NCBI GenBank assembly: GCA_016718155.1
Contig: JADKEH010000004.1
Span: 248,001-312,000, forward strand
Source of the DNA: Candidatus Rhodoferax randersensis
GTDB taxonomy: Bacteria; Pseudomonadota; Gammaproteobacteria; Burkholderiales; Burkholderiaceae_C
Direction of reading: 5' to 3'
DNA length: 64,000 nucleotides
Shown: in pieces, positions 42,502-51,312 of the stretch
Layout of the letters: every line of letters begins with the position of its first letter
Position numbering within the stretch: the first letter of the stretch is position 1
Program-made: the position numbers and the translations under genes
Notes under the pieces: generated by a model
Database searches by the model: none
Told to the model about the DNA's origin: nothing
The model's input: only the letters and a program-made list of their open reading frames with translations

Positions 42502-43815
42502 ATGGCTGACACCCTACCCGCCGCGAAAGCGGAAAAAATCTTCGCCGTCAAAGGCATGAATGACATTCTCCCGGCCGATTCGTCGCGCTGGGAGTGGTTT
42601 GAGCAGCACGTTCGCGAGTTGATGGACGCCTATGCCTACCGCAACATTCGCACGCCGATCGTCGAGCACACCCAATTGTTTGTAAAGGGCACCGGCGAGA
42701 CCACCGACATTGTCGAGAAGGAGATGTACTCCTTTGAGGATCGGCTCAATGGCGAGCAACTCACGCTGCGACCCGAGAACACGCCCGGCGTGGTGCGCGC
42801 GGCGATCGAGCACAACCTGACCTACGACGGCGGCAAACGCTTGTTCTACATGGGACCGATGTTCCGGCACGAACGACCGCAGCGCGGGCGTTATCGCCAG
42901 TTCTACCAGCTCGGGGCCGAGGCCTTGGGTTTTGCCGGCCCGGAGCTGGATGTCGAACTCATATTGATGGTCTGGCAGTTGTTCCAACGGCTAGGCCTGC
43001 GCGACATTCGCATCGAACTCAACAGCCTGGGCTTGCCCCCTGAGCGCCTGGCGCACAAGGCAGCATTGGTGACCTATTTTGAGCAGCATGCCGACGCGCT
43101 GGACGCGGATTCGCAGCGCCGCTTGCGTACCAATCCGCTGCGCATTCTGGACACCAAGAATCCGGCCATGCAGACCTTGGTGCAGGGCGCCCCACAACTG
43201 CTGAGCTTTCTCCAGGAGGCCTCGCTGGCCCACTTTGAGACGGTCACTTCACTGCTGACTGGCTGTGGCGTGCCCTGGCGAGTCAATCCGCGCCTGGTGC
43301 GGGGCCTGGACTACTACAGCCACACGGTGTTCGAGTTCATCACCGACGAACTCGGCGCGCAGGGGACCCTGTGTGGCGGCGGGCGCTACGACGGGCTGTT
43401 CGAGATGCTGGGCGCCAAACCCACAGCAGCGGTGGGCTGGGGTATGGGTATCGAGCGGGTGCTCGAACTGCTGCAGGTTCAGGGCGTGGTGGTCCCAAGG
43501 CCCACGCCCGACGCATTTGCCGTCATTCCGGACGCAAAGGCGTTGCCCGTGGTGATGCGAACCCTGCTGACGCTGCGCAATTTTGGGGTCAACGTTCAGA
43601 TGCATGCGGGCTTGGCGGAGGGTTTTGGCAGCATGAAATCGCAGTTCAAGCGGGCCGACGCCAGCGGCGCGCGCTTCGCCCTGGTGTTTGGTGCTGACGA
43701 GTTGGCGCAGAACATGGTGACGGTGAAGTCACTTCGTGACGGCAGCGGCGCGCAGACGCTGCAGCCGCTGTCCGATGTCCTCCAGTGGGCGCCCACCCTA
43801 CAATCGCGGGCTTAA
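42502..43815 (+). CDS. hisS: Histidyl-tRNA synthetase
   Basis: A 437-residue class II synthetase. 'KGMNDILPADSSRWEWFEQHVRE' and 'FYMGPMFRHERPQRGRYRQFYQLG' (motif 2), the histidine signature 'LVRGLDYYSHTVFEF' and motif 3 'GWGMGIERVL' are clear, with an anticodon-binding domain at the end. ATG 42502 is chosen; a TTG at 42490 overlapping the ispG stop is the alternative. Confidence 0.95.
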   Translation: MADTLPAAKAEKIFAVKGMNDILPADSSRWEWFEQHVRELMDAYAYRNIRTPIVEHTQLFVKGTGETTDIVEKEMYSFEDRLNGEQLTLRPENTPGVVRAAIEHNLTYDGGKRLFYMGPMFRHERPQRGRYRQFYQLGAEALGFAGPELDVELILMVWQLFQRLGLRDIRIELNSLGLPPERLAHKAALVTYFEQHADALDADSQRRLRTNPLRILDTKNPAMQTLVQGAPQLLSFLQEASLAHFETVTSLLTGCGVPWRVNPRLVRGLDYYSHTVFEFITDELGAQGTLCGGGRYDGLFEMLGAKPTAAVGWGMGIERVLELLQVQGVVVPRPTPDAFAVIPDAKALPVVMRTLLTLRNFGVNVQMHAGLAEGFGSMKSQFKRADASGARFALVFGADELAQNMVTVKSLRDGSGAQTLQPLSDVLQWAPTLQSRA

Positions 43816-43841
43816 GTTAGTCCAATCAACTGAAACCTTTC

Positions 43842-44564
43842 ATGGCAAACCATCTCGATCTCGAAGAACAAGAACAGCTCGATCAGCTCAAGCACTTCTG
43901 GAAGCAGTACGGCAATCAGATCACCTGGGTATTGATCGTTGTATTGGCGGGCTTCGCCGGCTGGAACGCCTATCAGTACTGGCAACGCAACCAGGCTAGC
44001 CAGGCCTCGGCCATGTACGACGAGGTGGAACGCGTGCTGCGCGCCGGTGACATGGAGAAGCTCGATCGCGCCTTTTCCGACATGAAGGACAAGTTCGGTT
44101 CCACCGCCTATGCCCAGCAGGTCGGCTTGCTGGCGGCAAAGAGCTATTACGATGCAGGCAAGGTCGATGCAGCCAAGGCGGCGCTGACCTGGGTCGCGGA
44201 CAAATCCAGTGACGAAGGTTACCAAGCGATTGCCCGGTTGCGCCTGGCGGCAATCTTGCTGGAATCCAAGGCCTACGACGATGCCATCAAGCAGTTGGCG
44301 GGCTCGTTTCCTGCTGACTTTCAGGCGCTGGTGGCCGACCGCAAGGGCGACATCTTTCAGTTGAAGGGCGACAAAGCCCAAGCGCTGGCGCAATACAACA
44401 ATGCCTACAAAGCGCTCGATGAGCGCACCGAGTACCGGCGGGTTGTTGAAATCAAGCTCAATGCCTTGGGTGTCGATCCGCGTGAATCGGCCAAGGGCGG
44501 CGCAGTGGCCACTAGTCCGACTGCAAGTGCTGCAGCGGCAACGGGCGCGGAAGGCAAGAAATGA
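43842..44564 (+). CDS. yfgM: YfgM-family tetratricopeptide protein
   Basis: A 240-residue inner-membrane protein: short cytoplasmic N-terminus (LEEQEQLDQLKHFWKQYGN), one transmembrane helix (ITWVLIVVLAGFAGWNAYQYW) and a periplasmic TPR-like domain. It matches YfgM, a SecYEG-associated protein involved in periplasmic chaperoning. It lies between hisS and bamB, its usual position, and overlaps bamB by 4 bp. Confidence 0.87.
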   Translation: MANHLDLEEQEQLDQLKHFWKQYGNQITWVLIVVLAGFAGWNAYQYWQRNQASQASAMYDEVERVLRAGDMEKLDRAFSDMKDKFGSTAYAQQVGLLAAKSYYDAGKVDAAKAALTWVADKSSDEGYQAIARLRLAAILLESKAYDDAIKQLAGSFPADFQALVADRKGDIFQLKGDKAQALAQYNNAYKALDERTEYRRVVEIKLNALGVDPRESAKGGAVATSPTASAAAATGAEGKK

Positions 44565-45700
44565 AGTTTCACATGCTCTTTGGCAAGGCCGCTCAAAGCG
44601 TGCTGACGGTTGGTTTGGCGATGGTGCTGGCTGCTTGTGCCAGCGGACCAGACAAGCCCAAACCGACTGAACTCGGACCCAACGCCGGTTTGCTGGGGGT
44701 TCGTCCAGTCTGGACCACCAAAATTGGAGGTACTGACTTTCCACTGAACATGCGTGTGGTAGACCAGACCGTCTTTCTGGCCAGTGGCGAAGGCACGGTC
44801 TGGGCGCTCAACGCCGCGACGGGAGCCCAGGTGTGGCGGGCCGATGTCGGCGCCAAGGTGGCGGCCGGCGTGGGCAGCGACGGGCAGTTCGTGGCCCTTG
44901 TGACCCGCGCCAATGAACTGGTGGTGCTGGACGGCGGGCGCGAGTTGTGGCGCCAGAAACTGTCGGCGTTGGTGTTTACCTCGCCGCTGGTGGCGGGTCG
45001 CCGCGTCTTCGTGCTGGGTGCCGATCGGGCAGTAAGTGCCTATGACGCAGTGTCGGGCCGCAAGCTCTGGATTCAGCAACGCCCTGGTGAACCGCTGGTG
45101 TTGCAGCAGGCCGGTGTACTGCTGCCGGTTGGCGACACCTTGGTGGTCGGGTTGGCCGGGCGCCTGGCAGGGTTGCAGCCCGCCAACGGTTCGGTGCGCT
45201 GGGAAGTACCAATTGCCTCACCACGCGGCACCAACGACGTTGAGCGCCTGGTCGATCTGGTCGCCCATGCCAGCCGCAACGGGGATTCGGTCTGCGTGCG
45301 TGCGTTCCAGGCATCGGTCGGCTGTGTCAATGCGGCACGGGGTAACCTGCTGTGGACCAAACCCGCGGTCGGGGCTGTTGGCCTGAGCGGTGATGATCGA
45401 TTGCTCTTCGGCACCGAGGCCGACGGCAGGGTGCTGGCCTGGACGCGCACTTCGGGCGAGCGTGCCTGGGTGTCTGAACGGTTGAAGTACCGAGGTCTGT
45501 CGGCCCCGTTGGCCTTGGGTCGCTCGCTCGTGATTGGGGACGAGTCGGGCCTGCTGCATTTTCTGTCGCGCGAAGATGGCTCGCCCCTGACACGTGTGGC
45601 CACCGACGGCACCGCCGTGGCCGCGGCGCCGGTGGTGGCGGGCGACACACTCATTGTTGCAACCCGCGGCGGCAACGTCATGGCCTTCAGGCCGGAATGA
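44561..45700 (+). CDS. bamB: Outer membrane assembly lipoprotein BamB
   Basis: A 379-residue lipoprotein with lipobox VLAACASG and a PQQ-like eight-bladed propeller. Repeats are visible as 'GTVWALNAATGAQVWRADVG' and 'AVSAYDAVSGRKLWIQ'. It is part of the BAM outer-membrane protein insertion complex. Second BAM gene in the window after bamD. Followed 16 bp later by der. Confidence 0.92.
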   Translation: MKFHMLFGKAAQSVLTVGLAMVLAACASGPDKPKPTELGPNAGLLGVRPVWTTKIGGTDFPLNMRVVDQTVFLASGEGTVWALNAATGAQVWRADVGAKVAAGVGSDGQFVALVTRANELVVLDGGRELWRQKLSALVFTSPLVAGRRVFVLGADRAVSAYDAVSGRKLWIQQRPGEPLVLQQAGVLLPVGDTLVVGLAGRLAGLQPANGSVRWEVPIASPRGTNDVERLVDLVAHASRNGDSVCVRAFQASVGCVNAARGNLLWTKPAVGAVGLSGDDRLLFGTEADGRVLAWTRTSGERAWVSERLKYRGLSAPLALGRSLVIGDESGLLHFLSREDGSPLTRVATDGTAVAAAPVVAGDTLIVATRGGNVMAFRPE

Positions 45701-45716
45701 ACGCGAGCTTCTCCCC

Positions 45717-47054
45717 ATGATGCCCGTATTGGCCCTGGTGGGGCGCCCGAATGTGGGCAAATCGACCCTGTTCAATCGGCTGACCAAGACGCGTGATGCC
45801 ATCGTCGCCGACTTCGCTGGCTTGACCCGCGACCGCCACTACGGCAACGCCGTGCACGCCAAGCGCGAGTTCATCGTGGTTGACACGGGAGGTTTTGAGC
45901 CCGACGCGGCCAGTGGCATCTTCAAGGAGATGGCCAAGCAAACCCGGCAGGCCGTGGCGGAAGCGGATGTGGTGGTGTTTGTTGTGGATGCGCGTGACGG
46001 GCTGTCCGCGCAGGACCATGACATCAGCAAATACCTGCGTCGATTGGGCAAGCCCTGTCTGCTGGTGGCCAACAAGGCCGAGGGCATGAAAGCGGGCGCG
46101 CAACTCGGTGAGTTCTTTGAGCTTGGCCTGGGCGAGGTGATACCGGTCTCGGCCGCTCATGGCCAAGGCATCAAGGAACTGTTGGACCGGGCATTTGAAT
46201 CGCTGCCAGTGGCCGACCCCGACACGCCACCCGAAGCGCGTGACCCCAGCGTCATCAGGCTGGCGGTGGCCGGGCGCCCGAACGTCGGCAAGTCGACCCT
46301 GATCAACACCTGGCTCGGAGAGGAGCGCCTGGTCGCGTTTGACCAGCCTGGCACAACGCGCGACGCGATCTCGGTTCCGTTTGAGCGAAATGGCCAGAAG
46401 TTCGAGCTGATCGACACGGCTGGGCTTCGCCGCAAAGGAAAGGTGTTCGAGGCGATTGAGAAATTCTCGGTGGTCAAGACCTTGCAGGCGATCGAGTCAT
46501 GCAACGTGGCCTTGCTGCTGATCGATGCGATGCAGGGTGTGACCGACCAGGACGCGCACATTGCCGGTTACATCCTGGAGAGTGGCCGTGCCGTCGTGAT
46601 GGCCATCAACAAGTGGGACGCGGTCGATGAGTACCAGCGCGAGCTGGTCAAGCGCTCGGTGGAGACCCGACTGCCATTCCTGAAGTTTGCCAACATGCAC
46701 TTGATCTCCGCCCAGAAGCGTCAGGGCCTGGGGCCGCTGTGGACCTCGATCGCGCAGGCCCATCGGGCCGCCAACTGCAAGATGTCGACGCCGATCCTGA
46801 CGCGTCTACTGCTGGAGGCGGTCCAGTTTCAGAGCCCGAAGCGAGCCGGCATGTTTCGCCCCAAGCTGCGTTACGCTCACCAGGGGGGGATGAACCCGCC
46901 CGTGATCGTCATCCATGGCAATTCCCTGGAGCATGTCAGCGACGCCTACAAACGTTTCCTCGAAGGGCGATTTCGCAAGGAGTTTGATCTGGTCGGAACG
47001 CCGCTGCGGGTCGAGTTCAAGTCGTCCAGCAATCCGTTTGTCGACAAGGACTGA
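45717..47054 (+). CDS. der: Ribosome biogenesis GTPase Der
   Basis: A 445-residue protein with tandem G domains, each with GRPNVGKST (near residue 8 and residue 183), plus 'DFAGLTRDR', 'DTGGFEP', NKAE and 'DTAGLRRKG', NKWD. A KH-like domain closes the protein ('RAGMFRPKLRYAHQGGMNPP'). It acts in 50S subunit assembly. ATG 45717 is followed by a second ATG; either may start. It is downstream of bamB, the usual position. Confidence 0.95.
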   Translation: MMPVLALVGRPNVGKSTLFNRLTKTRDAIVADFAGLTRDRHYGNAVHAKREFIVVDTGGFEPDAASGIFKEMAKQTRQAVAEADVVVFVVDARDGLSAQDHDISKYLRRLGKPCLLVANKAEGMKAGAQLGEFFELGLGEVIPVSAAHGQGIKELLDRAFESLPVADPDTPPEARDPSVIRLAVAGRPNVGKSTLINTWLGEERLVAFDQPGTTRDAISVPFERNGQKFELIDTAGLRRKGKVFEAIEKFSVVKTLQAIESCNVALLLIDAMQGVTDQDAHIAGYILESGRAVVMAINKWDAVDEYQRELVKRSVETRLPFLKFANMHLISAQKRQGLGPLWTSIAQAHRAANCKMSTPILTRLLLEAVQFQSPKRAGMFRPKLRYAHQGGMNPPVIVIHGNSLEHVSDAYKRFLEGRFRKEFDLVGTPLRVEFKSSSNPFVDKD

Positions 47055-47097
47055 GGCGCTACCGATCGCCGCTGCCTGGCGGCATAGGCCACCTTCG

Positions 47098-47115
47098 GCC
47101 AGAAAATGATCTGGC
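47098..47115. other. Hairpin in the der-hfq gap
   Basis: GCCAGA-AAATGA-TCTGGC, a perfect 6-bp stem, lies 43 bp after the der stop. It may be a processing or pausing structure upstream of the terminator at 47141. Confidence 0.4.
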
Positions 47116-47140
47116 TCGAATGGGGGGCACCCTCTTTCTG

Positions 47141-47161
47141 GCCACTTTTGTAGTGGCTTTT
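47141..47161 (+). terminator. Rho-independent terminator after der
   Basis: GCCACT-TTTGT-AGTGGC followed by TTTT. It would end the bamB-der transcript and separate it from hfq, whose start is 75 bp downstream. Confidence 0.65.
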
Positions 47162-47236
47162 CCGAGCGTGCGGCCGATATCGTGCCGCGCTGTGGTATCG
47201 TGAACCCCTCTTCATTTTTTGAACACGGAGAATATC

Positions 47237-47485
47237 GTGAGCAACAAAGGTCAGTTACTTCAAGACCCGTTTCTCAACGCATTGCGTCGGGAACACGTTC
47301 CGGTCTCCATCTACCTCGTCAACGGGATCAAGCTGCAGGGGCAGATCGAGTCGTTTGACCAGTACGTCGTGTTGCTTCGCAATACGGTGACGCAGATGGT
47401 TTACAAGCATGCAATCTCAACCATCGTCCCGGGCCGTGCCGTCAATCTGGCCAAGCTCGACGGCGATGAGTCGGCTGCGCCCTGA
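47237..47485 (+). CDS. hfq: RNA chaperone Hfq
   Basis: An 82-residue Sm-like protein that matches sRNAs to mRNAs. 'MSNKGQLLQDPFLNALRREH' begins the protein and 'VYKHAISTIVP' is the Sm2 motif. The start is the GTG at 47237, with GGAG 7 bp upstream, which reproduces the conserved N-terminus; an ORF reaches 47219 but is unlikely. hflX follows. Confidence 0.96.
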   Translation: MSNKGQLLQDPFLNALRREHVPVSIYLVNGIKLQGQIESFDQYVVLLRNTVTQMVYKHAISTIVPGRAVNLAKLDGDESAAP

Positions 47486-47550
47486 CGCTTGCATGGCCCG
47501 CAGGCAGTTCCTGAGGCGCCATTGCGTCGGCTTTTCTCGTTGACCAAGGT

Positions 47551-48723
47551 TTGAATTCCGAATCTGCTCGCCCGTCCGCCACCGTCATTCTGGTCGGCGT
47601 TGATCTGGGTTTGCCAAATTTTGATCAAGAACTCGAAGAGCTCGGTTTGCTGGCGCAGACGGCTGGGCTTGAGGTGGTCGGGCGCGTCACCTGCAAACGG
47701 CGAGCGCCCGATCCAGCTCTGTTCATCGGCAGCGGCAAGGCCGATGAAATCAAGTTGCTGGCCAGCCAGTTGGGCGCTGCCGAAGTGCTGTTCGACCAAA
47801 GCATCAGTCCGGCGCAGCAGCGTAATCTGGAGCGCAACCTGGAGCGGCCCGTCAACGACCGTACCTTGCTGATTCTGGAGATCTTCGGCCAGCGCGCGCG
47901 CAGCCACGAGGGCAAGCTTCAGGTCGAACTGGCCCGCCTGCAGTACCTCAGCACCCGGCTGGTGCGCCGCTGGTCTCACCTGGAGCGCCAGAGCGGTGGT
48001 ATCGGCATGCGCGGCGGGCCCGGCGAAACCCAGATCGAGCTGGACCGGCGCATGATCGGCGAGAGTATCAAGCGCACCAAGGAGCGCCTGGAGCGCGTCA
48101 AACGGCAACGCAAGACCCAGCGCCGCCAGCGCGCGCGCCGTGATGCCTTCAACATCTCACTGGTGGGCTATACCAACGCCGGCAAATCAACCTTGTTTAA
48201 CGCCTTGGTGAAGGCTCGGGCCTATGCGGCGGACCAATTGTTTGCCACCCTCGATACCACCACACGCCAGCTCTATCTGGCCGAGGCCGGGCGCTCCGTA
48301 TCACTGTCGGACACCGTGGGATTCATCCGCGATTTGCCGCATGGCCTGATCGATGCTTTCGAGGCGACGCTGCAGGAAGCGGTGGACGCCGACTTGCTTT
48401 TACACGTGGTGGACGCGGCCAATCCGGGCTTTCCAGAGCAGATTGCCGAGGTCCAGCGTGTGCTGGGAGAGATTGGCGCGCAGGACGTCCCGCAGATTCT
48501 GGTTTTTAATAAGCTTGATCACCTTGAAAACGAGCGTCGGCCCCTGCAACTGCACGATGTGTTTGACCTGAATGGCGTGCCGACCCCCAGGATATTCCTG
48601 AGTTCCAAGAGCGGGGAGGGCTTGAGCCTGTTGCGGACACAACTGGCCAGTACCGTGAAAGCGGACAATCCCGGATCCATGCTCAACCAAGATATCCCTG
48701 AGCGCCACGAGGCTGGACTGTGA
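47551..48723 (+). CDS. hflX: Ribosome-splitting GTPase HflX
   Basis: A 390-residue protein with the HflX N-domain ('LFIGSGKADEIK', 'FDQSISPAQQRNLER'), the Gly-rich 'GIGMRGGPGETQIELDRR' segment and a G domain with VGYTNAGKST, 'FATLDTTTR', DTVGFI and NKLD. It binds the 50S subunit and splits stalled ribosomes. The TTG start at 47551 has a weak site (AAGG right before it); no better start is in frame. Confidence 0.92.
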   Translation: MNSESARPSATVILVGVDLGLPNFDQELEELGLLAQTAGLEVVGRVTCKRRAPDPALFIGSGKADEIKLLASQLGAAEVLFDQSISPAQQRNLERNLERPVNDRTLLILEIFGQRARSHEGKLQVELARLQYLSTRLVRRWSHLERQSGGIGMRGGPGETQIELDRRMIGESIKRTKERLERVKRQRKTQRRQRARRDAFNISLVGYTNAGKSTLFNALVKARAYAADQLFATLDTTTRQLYLAEAGRSVSLSDTVGFIRDLPHGLIDAFEATLQEAVDADLLLHVVDAANPGFPEQIAEVQRVLGEIGAQDVPQILVFNKLDHLENERRPLQLHDVFDLNGVPTPRIFLSSKSGEGLSLLRTQLASTVKADNPGSMLNQDIPERHEAGL

Positions 48724-48762
48724 TTGGGCACAATCTGCCTTGGAACAATACGAGAAGATGCG

Positions 48763-50154
48763 ATGAAATTTGAATCACCTGGCTTTCGCTGGGCCGTACT
48801 GCCCGGCCGAATCAGGGGCATGTTCAATCTGAACGACCCGAAGTGGGGGCGTGGCGACGATAAGCCCGCTGAACCACCCAAGGACGGCGCCGGTCGCCCA
48901 AGTGATCCGCCCCCGGACAACCCGCCCCAAGGCAATGGCAATCGGGGTCAGAAGCCGGGCCCAAATCAGGGACCGCCGGATCTCGATGAGCTGTGGCGTG
49001 ACCTCAATCGCAAGCTCGGCGGACTGTTTGGCGGCAGCAAGTCTGCCAACCGGGGTAAGCCGGTATTTGGTTCGGGTGGCGGCAACGGCTCGGGTGGCGG
49101 GTTTCAGCCCGACATGAAGAGTGCTGGCATTGGCATCGGCCTGATCGCCGCCGTGGCGGTGGTGATCTGGCTGGGCACCGGGTTCTTCATCGTGCAGGAA
49201 GGTCAGCAAGCCGTGATCACGCAGTTTGGCAAGTACCACTCTTCGGTTGGCGCGGGCTTCAACTATCGGCTGCCGTATCCGATACAACGGCATGAGTTGG
49301 TCTTCGTGACGCAGATCCGCTCGGTCGATGTCGGTCGCGATACCGTGATCAAGGCCACTGGCCTGCGCGAATCGGCCATGCTGACCGAAGACGAGAACAT
49401 TGTCGAAATCAAGTTCGCAGTGCAATACCGCCTCAATGACGCACGCGCATTCCTGTTCGAGAGCAAGAACCCGGCTGATGCCGTGGTGCAGGCCGCCGAG
49501 ACCGCCGTGCGTGAGGTGGTTGGCAAGATGCGCATGGACAGCGCGCTGTCCGAAGAGCGCGACCAAATTGGGCCGCGTATTCGCGCCCTGATGCAGAAGA
49601 TTTTGGACCGTTACAACGTCGGTATTGAGGTGGTGGGCATCAACTTGCAGCAAGGCGGGGTGCGCCCACCCGAGCAGGTGCAGGCCGCCTTCGACGACGT
49701 GCTCAAGGCTGGGCAGGAGCGTGAAAAGACCAAGAACGAAGCGCAGGCCTACGCCAACGACGTGGTGCCACGCGCGGTGGGCTCCGCCTCGCGGCTAAAG
49801 GAAGAAGCCGATGCCTACAAAGCACGGATCGTTGCCCAAGCGCAAGGTGATGCGCAACGTTTCAAATCGGTATTGGCCGAGTATCAAAAGGCGCCGCAGG
49901 TGACACGTGACCGCATGTACCTTGATACCATGCAGCAGGTCTACAGCAACGCCACCAAAGTGATGATTGACTCGCGACAGGGTTCCAACCTCTTGTACCT
50001 CCCGCTGGACAAGATTGTCCAGATGACAGCGCAGGGCGCCGAGGCGGCGGCGACGCTGCCTCTGCTGCCGGCAACCAGTACCTCAACCACGGCCGCAACG
50101 ACCGACGCACGGGCTCGGGACGCTGCCCGTTCGCGTGATCGCGACACCCGCTAG
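48763..50154 (+). CDS. hflK: FtsH modulator subunit HflK
   Basis: A 463-residue SPFH membrane protein: a Gly/Pro-rich cytoplasmic N-terminus (about 120 residues, 'FNLNDPKWGRGDD'), one membrane helix ('GLIAAVAVVIWLGTGFFIV'), then the SPFH/band-7 domain ('EGQQAVITQFGKYHSSVGAGF', 'YRLNDARAFLFE'). With HflC it forms a cage over the FtsH protease. The start at 48763 has GAGAAG upstream; ATG 48820 is an alternative. Confidence 0.9.
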   Translation: MKFESPGFRWAVLPGRIRGMFNLNDPKWGRGDDKPAEPPKDGAGRPSDPPPDNPPQGNGNRGQKPGPNQGPPDLDELWRDLNRKLGGLFGGSKSANRGKPVFGSGGGNGSGGGFQPDMKSAGIGIGLIAAVAVVIWLGTGFFIVQEGQQAVITQFGKYHSSVGAGFNYRLPYPIQRHELVFVTQIRSVDVGRDTVIKATGLRESAMLTEDENIVEIKFAVQYRLNDARAFLFESKNPADAVVQAAETAVREVVGKMRMDSALSEERDQIGPRIRALMQKILDRYNVGIEVVGINLQQGGVRPPEQVQAAFDDVLKAGQEREKTKNEAQAYANDVVPRAVGSASRLKEEADAYKARIVAQAQGDAQRFKSVLAEYQKAPQVTRDRMYLDTMQQVYSNATKVMIDSRQGSNLLYLPLDKIVQMTAQGAEAAATLPLLPATSTSTTAATTDARARDAARSRDRDTR

Positions 50155-50163
50155 GAGCGCTGC

Positions 50164-51063
50164 ATGAACCGGATTGGATTTATTTTTTCATCGTTGCTGG
50201 TGCTGCTGGCGCTGGCCAGCTCGATGCTGTTTGTGGTCGATCAACGTCAGTTCGGTGTGGTGTACGCGCTGGGTCAGATCAAGGAAGTGATCACCGCGCC
50301 CGGCCTGAACTTCAAACTGCCGCCCCCCTTTCAGAATGTGTCCTACATCGACAAACGGCTGTTGACACTCGACAGCAGCGATACCGAGCCCATGTTGACT
50401 GCGGAAAAGCAGCGCGTGGTCGTGGATTGGTACGTGCGTTGGAGGATTTCCGAGCCCACCGAGTACATCCGCAATGTTGGAACCAACGAAGCCGCGGGCG
50501 CGACCCGACTCAACAGCGTGGTGCGCAATGCCCTTCAGGAAGAAGTGAACAAGCGTACCGTGAAGGACTTGCTTTCGCTCAAACGCGAAGCCTTGATGGC
50601 CGACGTCAAACGCGAAGTCTTGGCGCAGGTGCGTGGCGCCAAGCCCTGGGGCGTTGACGTGGTTGACGTGCGAATCACACGTGTGGACTACGTGGAGGCC
50701 ATCACCGGCTCGGTTTACCAGCGCATGGCTGCTGAACGCAATCGGGTTGCCAATGAATTGCGCTCCACCGGTGGTGCCGAAGGTGAAAAGATTCGTGCCG
50801 ATGCCGACCGGCAACGCGAGGTGACGGTAGCCAATGCCTACCGAGACGCGCAGAAGATCAAGGGTGAAGGCGACGCCGAGGCGGCCCGCATCTATGCTGA
50901 CGCCTTCGGTCGCGATCCCCAATTTGCGCAGTTCTACCGCAGTTTGGATGCTTACAAGTCCAGCCTGGGCAAGAAGAGCGATGTCATGGTGATTGATCCC
51001 GCTTCGTCCGAGTTCTTCAAAGTGTTTCGTGGCAACCCGGCGCCGCTGCCTGGCAAGAAGTAG
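50164..51063 (+). CDS. hflC: FtsH modulator subunit HflC
   Basis: A 299-residue SPFH protein with an N-terminal signal-anchor (IGFIFSSLLVLLALASSML), 'QFGVVYALGQIKEVITAPGLNFKLP' and the C-terminal 'YADAFGRDPQFAQFYRSLDAYK'. It is the partner of HflK; the two genes are separated by 9 bp and must be co-transcribed. Confidence 0.95.
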   Translation: MNRIGFIFSSLLVLLALASSMLFVVDQRQFGVVYALGQIKEVITAPGLNFKLPPPFQNVSYIDKRLLTLDSSDTEPMLTAEKQRVVVDWYVRWRISEPTEYIRNVGTNEAAGATRLNSVVRNALQEEVNKRTVKDLLSLKREALMADVKREVLAQVRGAKPWGVDVVDVRITRVDYVEAITGSVYQRMAAERNRVANELRSTGGAEGEKIRADADRQREVTVANAYRDAQKIKGEGDAEAARIYADAFGRDPQFAQFYRSLDAYKSSLGKKSDVMVIDPASSEFFKVFRGNPAPLPGKK

Positions 51064-51066
51064 GCC

Positions 51067-51255
51067 TTGGATCAGCAGACGTTCTGGCTGGCACTGGCCT
51101 TGGTGCTGGTGATTGAGGGCCTGTTTCCGTTCGTGTCGCCCACCGGGTGGCGAAAGATGTTCGCTCAGTTGTTGCAGCTCAACGACGGACAGATTCGCTT
51201 TTTCGGGCTGTGCAGCATTGTGGCGGGGCTGGGCATGATTTGGCTGCTGGCGTAA
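51067..51255 (+). CDS. DUF2065 small membrane protein (YjeT-like)
   Basis: A 62-residue protein with two hydrophobic helices (FWLALALVLVIEGLFPF and 'GLCSIVAGLGMIWLLA'). It starts at a TTG 3 bp after the hflC stop. In many proteobacteria a DUF2065 gene sits between hflC and purA or hisZ, as here. Function not established. Confidence 0.85.
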   Translation: MDQQTFWLALALVLVIEGLFPFVSPTGWRKMFAQLLQLNDGQIRFFGLCSIVAGLGMIWLLA

Positions 51256-51312
51256 GGTTTGCGGGCCAACGAGCCCGGTAAAATCACCGTTTTAACAGCC
51301 CGCCAAAATCAC

